Assembly: GCF_009828095.1 (NCBI RefSeq)
Contig: NZ_WTYP01000001.1
Coordinates: 868,001 to 932,000, forward strand
Length of the DNA: 64,000 bases
From: Pontixanthobacter luteolus
GTDB lineage: Bacteria; Pseudomonadota; Alphaproteobacteria; Sphingomonadales; Sphingomonadaceae
Direction of reading: 5' to 3'
Position 1 is the first letter of the stretch. Every line of letters starts with the position of its first letter. Position numbers and translations under genes: made by a program. Shown in pieces: positions 60,233 to 64,000 of this stretch. A model generated the notes under the pieces. The model saw nothing but the letters and a program-made list of their open reading frames with translations, was not told the DNA's origin and did no database searches.

Positions 60233-61597
60233 TTATGCAGAAGCCATCACTTGGTCAACGAGATTGGCGAGTTGTCTTATGCCGCGGTACTTAAGCTGCG
60301 ATGAATTCGCCACATCCTGTGGCCCACATCCCGACGTAAATCCAAGCTTTGCCGCCTCTTTCAATCGCAGCCCCGCATGGGCAACCGGGCGTATTTCCCC
60401 GGCGAGCGAAACCTCGCCGAACCAGATGCTATGCGTAGGCAGCGGCTTGTCAGCGAGCGCGGAAACAAGCGCGGCGGCCACCGCGAGATCGGCGGCAGGA
60501 TCGGACAGGCGGTATCCGCCCGCAACGTTCAGATACACCTCTGCCGAACTGAAATTCAGGCCGCAGCGAGATTCCAGCACCGCCAGCAGCATTGCCAGCC
60601 GCCCATTGTCCCAACCGACCACGGCACGGCGCGGTGTCGCCCCGCTTTGCAGGCGGACAATCAGGGCCTGCACTTCGATCAGAACGGGCCGTGTCCCCTC
60701 CAGTGCGGGAAACACAGCACTGCCCGCCAGCGGCGTTTCGCGGCCAGACAAGAACAACATCGAGGGGTTCGACACTTCCTGAAGGCCCTTCCCCTCCATT
60801 GCGAACACGCCGATCTCGTCGACCGCACCGAAGCGGTTCTTCAATGCACGCAGGATACGGTATTGGTGGCTACGTTCGCCTTCGAAGCTCATCACCACAT
60901 CGACCATATGCTCAAGCACGCGCGGACCGGCGATCGTGCCGTCCTTGGTAACGTGACCGACCAGGACCAGAGCGACACCATTTTCCTTGGCATAGCGGAT
61001 CAGCTCGAACGCACAGCCGCGCACCTGACTGACGGTGCCAGGCGCCCCTTCGATGGTGTCTGAGTGCATTGTCTGGATCGAGTCGATCACCAGCAATGTC
61101 GGCGGTTCCATAGAATTCAGAGTGGTCAGGATATCGCGTACTGATGTCGCAGCGGCCAGCTTGATCGGCGCATCGGCAAGGCCAAGCCGCGATGCCCGCA
61201 TCCTGACCTGCCCGGCAGCTTCCTCCCCGCTGACATAAACGGTCGAGCAATTGTCTTTCGCGATTCTGGCGGCAGCCTGAAGCAGCAAGGTCGATTTACC
61301 GATTCCGGGATCGCCGCCCATGAGAATTGCGGACCCGGGCACAAGACCGCCGCCCAGCGCCCGATCAAATTCCGCCAGCCCAGTCTTGCGCCTTTCCAGT
61401 TTTTCGCCCGGAGCGTCCAGCTGGACAAATTCAACCGCCCTGCCGCCGCTGGAAAGATCATGCTTTTGCGAGAAAACGGTGGCCGGCACATCCTCTCTCA
61501 GAGTGTTCCATTCGGCGCAATCGGGGCACTGCCCCTGCCAGCGGTGAGAAACTGATCCACAAGCCTGACAGATGTATCGTTTTTTCGGTTTCGCCAT
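60233..61597 (-). CDS. radA: DNA repair protein RadA
   Basis: A 454-residue branch-migration helicase/ATPase that aids recombination. It has a four-Cys zinc finger at the start (CQACGSVSHRWQGQCPDC), Walker A GGDPGIGKSTLL, the RadA-specific LKNRFGAVDEIGVF, and a C-terminal Lon-protease-like domain (GGYRLSDPAADLAVAAALVS). The start is the ATG at 61597, just before the zinc finger. It is divergent from the patatin gene with a 70-base gap. Confidence 0.95.
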   Translation of the reverse strand: MAKPKKRYICQACGSVSHRWQGQCPDCAEWNTLREDVPATVFSQKHDLSSGGRAVEFVQLDAPGEKLERRKTGLAEFDRALGGGLVPGSAILMGGDPGIGKSTLLLQAAARIAKDNCSTVYVSGEEAAGQVRMRASRLGLADAPIKLAAATSVRDILTTLNSMEPPTLLVIDSIQTMHSDTIEGAPGTVSQVRGCAFELIRYAKENGVALVLVGHVTKDGTIAGPRVLEHMVDVVMSFEGERSHQYRILRALKNRFGAVDEIGVFAMEGKGLQEVSNPSMLFLSGRETPLAGSAVFPALEGTRPVLIEVQALIVRLQSGATPRRAVVGWDNGRLAMLLAVLESRCGLNFSSAEVYLNVAGGYRLSDPAADLAVAAALVSALADKPLPTHSIWFGEVSLAGEIRPVAHAGLRLKEAAKLGFTSGCGPQDVANSSQLKYRGIRQLANLVDQVMASA

Positions 61598-61667
61598 ATC
61601 TCGCCGATAGCTGGAACATAAACGGAACGCAATTGCCTTTGCCGCGAATGCAGTTAACAGTCGCGTG

Positions 61668-63989
61668 ATGCGGCACAAGGAACTCAGAATCGCTTTGGTC
61701 TGTTATGGCGGAGTGAGCCTTGCGGTTTACATGCACGGCGTGACGAAAGAGGTCTGGAAGCTGGCGAAGGCCAGTCAGGCATATCACGCACGCGCCCCGC
61801 GATCCGAAGGCGTTCAGGGTGTTTACCGTGATTTGCTGGAACAGATCGAAGCCAATCAAGGCCTCAAAATCCGTGTCCTTCCCGACATTCTGACCGGGGC
61901 CAGCGCAGGCGGGATCAACGCCGTTTTTCTGGCGCAGGCAATTCATTCCGGCCAATCGCTGGAACCGCTCACAGACCTTTGGCTGGATAGGGCCGATGTC
62001 GATCGTCTGGTTGATCCTGACGCACGCCCGATGTGGAGATTTGCCAAATTCTGGGCTCAACCGGTGGCGTCATGGCTCCTGAAGCGGCCAGGTAACGCCG
62101 TTTCCGAAAGCGTTGCGCCTGAAACTCGCCGCGAAGTGCGGCGCAAGGTTTCTGCCTTCGTCCGCGGAAGGTGGTTCGAACCGCCTTTTTCAGGTCTCGG
62201 GTTTTCCAAGCTGCTCTACTCGGCGCTTAACTCCATGAAACAATCGGAAGTTGGCGAACCGCTGCTGCCTCCGGGCCACCCGATCGACCTGTTTGTCACT
62301 GCGACCGATTTTCGCGGGCATCTGGAATTGCTAAGGCTCAACAGCCCTCCTGTTGTGGAGGAAAGTGAGCACAGAATGCCAATCAGCTTTTCGGTCGATA
62401 CGCCGCGCGTTCCCGGAAAAAGCATTGCCGATTTGCACGAACTGACCTTTGCCGCCCGCGCCACCGCCAGCTTCCCCGGTGCGTTCCCTCCGTTGCAACT
62501 ATCGGAGATAGACGCACTTGCCGCGCATAATGCGTTGGCGTGGCCTGGCCGCGATGAATTTTGCGCCCGCATTATGCCGGTTCATATCCAGCAAGGTGAT
62601 GTCGAAGGTGTTTCGCTGATCGATGGATCGGTGCTCGTCAACAAGCCGTTTGGCGCGGCAGTCGATGCGTTGCAGGGCCGCCCTGCCCAGCGCGAAGTCG
62701 ACCGGCGCTTTGTGTATATCGACCCGCGGCCTGATCGGTTCAGTTCCCTGCAGCTGGATGCCGATAAACCGGTCGGGTTCTTTACCGCGATCTTCGGTTC
62801 AATCTCCACGATTCCGCGCGAACAACCGATCCGGGACAATCTCGAGGTGATTGAACAGCAATCTCGCGAGGCAGAGCATCTGCGCCGCATGATCATGTCT
62901 CTTCGCCCGGAGATCGAAGGCGCGGTGGAGAAGCTGTTTGGCCGGACGCTGTTTTTCGACCGGCCAACACCAAAGCGCCTTTCAGCCTGGCGCAACAAGG
63001 CGCAGCAGGTGGCGGCTGAAAAGGCCGGTTTTGCCTTCATTTCATACGGGCAGGCCAAATTCGCAGGCATCGTGGAAAAGCTCGCCCATCTGACACACCA
63101 TGCCGCCCCCGAGCTGGGATTTCCGGACGCCGATCCGATCGCGCTGGTGTTTCATGCCGAATTGCAGCGCAGAGGCCTGGAAAAGCTCACCTCACCATCG
63201 GGCGGTGCGAGTGCAGAGGCAATTGCGTTTTTCCGCGCTCACGATCTGGGCTTCAGAGTGCGGCGGCTGAGGCTGCTTGCCCGGCGCCTCGCACGTGATT
63301 GGGAGGCTGATCCGACCATTCCCGACCCTTCGCTTGAGAGTGCGCGAGACACGATCTACAAGATTCTGGCGCTGTATTTCGAACAGGAAACAAACGAGAC
63401 GCTTGGCAGCGAGTTCAAAGCGCTAGCAGCGAATGTGATGCAGGATCCTGCGGCAGTGCTGGATCATTTGGAACAGCGCCGGTTGTTGCCGGAGATCGAC
63501 CGGCAAGCAGAGGTAATGCTGGCAGAATCGCTTGAGGAAATGCCGAAGGAACTCCGCCGCCGGATGCTGCTGACTTATCTGGGCTTTCCATATTACGACA
63601 TCGCTACCTTGCCTCTCATGCGGCACGAAGGGCTGACCGAGTTTGATCCGGTCAAGGTCGACAGGATATCACCCGATGACGCGCGATCGATCCGTGAAGG
63701 GGGCACGAAGGCTACGCTTCGCGGCACGGAGTTTTACAACTTCGGCGCATTTTTCAGCCGCGCTTACAGGGAAAACGACTACCTTTGGGGCAGGCTGCAC
63801 GGGGCCGAGAGGATGATCGACCTGATCTGTTCAACCGCCGAGGCACCGGTTCCGGACCCCGATTGCCTGCGTTTCAAACGCAAGGCGTTCCTGACTATCC
63901 TCGATGAGGAGCAGGACCGGCTCACGACCGATCCGAACCTCTTGAAAACAATCAGGAGTGAGGTGCTTGCCAAGCTTGGTAAGGTTTAG
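61668..63989 (+). CDS. Patatin-like phospholipase with DUF3376
   Basis: A 773-residue protein. The N-terminal patatin domain has the oxyanion-hole region VCYGGVSLAVYMHGV, the nucleophile S79 in ILTGASAGGINA (GxSxG), and the Asp of the Ser-Asp dyad in SLIDGSVLVNKPF. The long C-terminal part (DUF3376-type) has no clear function. The fold predicts lipid acyl hydrolase activity. There is no signal peptide, so the protein is probably cytoplasmic. ATG 61668 is used; GTG 61665 is one codon earlier. The stop is at 63989, 11 bases from the window end. Confidence 0.88.
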   Translation: MRHKELRIALVCYGGVSLAVYMHGVTKEVWKLAKASQAYHARAPRSEGVQGVYRDLLEQIEANQGLKIRVLPDILTGASAGGINAVFLAQAIHSGQSLEPLTDLWLDRADVDRLVDPDARPMWRFAKFWAQPVASWLLKRPGNAVSESVAPETRREVRRKVSAFVRGRWFEPPFSGLGFSKLLYSALNSMKQSEVGEPLLPPGHPIDLFVTATDFRGHLELLRLNSPPVVEESEHRMPISFSVDTPRVPGKSIADLHELTFAARATASFPGAFPPLQLSEIDALAAHNALAWPGRDEFCARIMPVHIQQGDVEGVSLIDGSVLVNKPFGAAVDALQGRPAQREVDRRFVYIDPRPDRFSSLQLDADKPVGFFTAIFGSISTIPREQPIRDNLEVIEQQSREAEHLRRMIMSLRPEIEGAVEKLFGRTLFFDRPTPKRLSAWRNKAQQVAAEKAGFAFISYGQAKFAGIVEKLAHLTHHAAPELGFPDADPIALVFHAELQRRGLEKLTSPSGGASAEAIAFFRAHDLGFRVRRLRLLARRLARDWEADPTIPDPSLESARDTIYKILALYFEQETNETLGSEFKALAANVMQDPAAVLDHLEQRRLLPEIDRQAEVMLAESLEEMPKELRRRMLLTYLGFPYYDIATLPLMRHEGLTEFDPVKVDRISPDDARSIREGGTKATLRGTEFYNFGAFFSRAYRENDYLWGRLHGAERMIDLICSTAEAPVPDPDCLRFKRKAFLTILDEEQDRLTTDPNLLKTIRSEVLAKLGKV

Positions 63990-64000
63990 CGGCCGAGACT

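Noticed and set aside
1-64000. CRISPR array, prophage or insertion sequence
   Set aside because: No evenly spaced direct repeats, transposase, integrase or phage structural genes were seen. The only tandem repeats are the protein-coding heptads at 3490-3615.

Overview
The window is a compact chromosomal segment of an alphaproteobacterium. It most likely comes from Sphingomonadales, probably the Erythrobacteraceae. The evidence is a pyruvate dehydrogenase E1-beta with its own lipoyl domain, a fused IspDF, the dusB(nifR3)-ntrB-ntrC-ntrY-ntrX-hfq-hflX gene order, an Hfq made of two Sm domains in one chain, a PhaR-type polyhydroxyalkanoate repressor and moderately high GC. This placement rests on gene content and order, because no rRNA gene is present. 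I see no phage, transposon, integrase or CRISPR array. Almost all the DNA is coding, with many 1-4 base stop/start overlaps that point to translational coupling.

Layout. 1-3364: the 5' end of hppD (minus), then ftsB, pdhA and pdhB. 3379-10348: two divergent three-gene operons that mirror each other, each encoding a TadG-like von Willebrand A protein and two TadE-like pseudopilin-type proteins. They share a control region that carries a CtrA-like site. 10397-17241: a half-length squalene/phytoene-synthase-like protein, an EF-hand protein, trmFO, a YhhN-family membrane protein, a TauD/TfdA dioxygenase and gyrA. 17549-24000: a secreted repeat protein, an NYN-domain protein, a beta carbonic anhydrase, lipA-ratA, cinA, a small secreted protein and ispDF. 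24019-34292: the nitrogen-regulation cluster (dusB, ntrBC, ntrYX), tandem hfq, hflX, mazG and a 56-residue membrane protein. 34289-42325: a minus-strand run of MBL hydrolase, tatD, metG, holB, tmk, dacC, an rlpA-like gene and an MltB-type transglycosylase. 42485-49324: tRNA-Ser(UGA), a sulfotransferase gene broken by one stop codon, a class IV aminotransferase, a Kef-type antiporter, lpdA, a small secreted protein and pdhC. 49455-64000: a universal stress protein, rnr, an M28 peptidase, a DUF805 protein, an archaeal/eukaryotic-type proS, phaR with its own operator, alr, an MHS-family transporter, an Fe-S scaffold protein, cvpA, radA and a patatin-like phospholipase.

How the genes work together. 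PdhA, PdhB, PdhC and LpdA together make a complete pyruvate dehydrogenase complex, with the genes split between the two ends of the window, and LipA makes the lipoyl cofactor it needs. NtrBC and NtrYX form two nitrogen/redox-responsive two-component systems next to the RNA chaperone Hfq. FtsB, DacC, the RlpA-like protein, the MltB-type protein and Alr serve division and peptidoglycan. The Tad-like proteins probably feed a Flp/Tad pilus whose motor and pilin genes lie elsewhere.

The most interesting signals are the mirrored Tad operons, the two-domain Hfq with a likely CUG start for the overlapping hflX, an RlpA-like protein lacking its catalytic aspartate, an archaeal/eukaryotic-type ProRS, a PhaR operator that matches the known consensus, the single-stop sulfotransferase pseudogene, and a translationally coupled 56-residue membrane protein.
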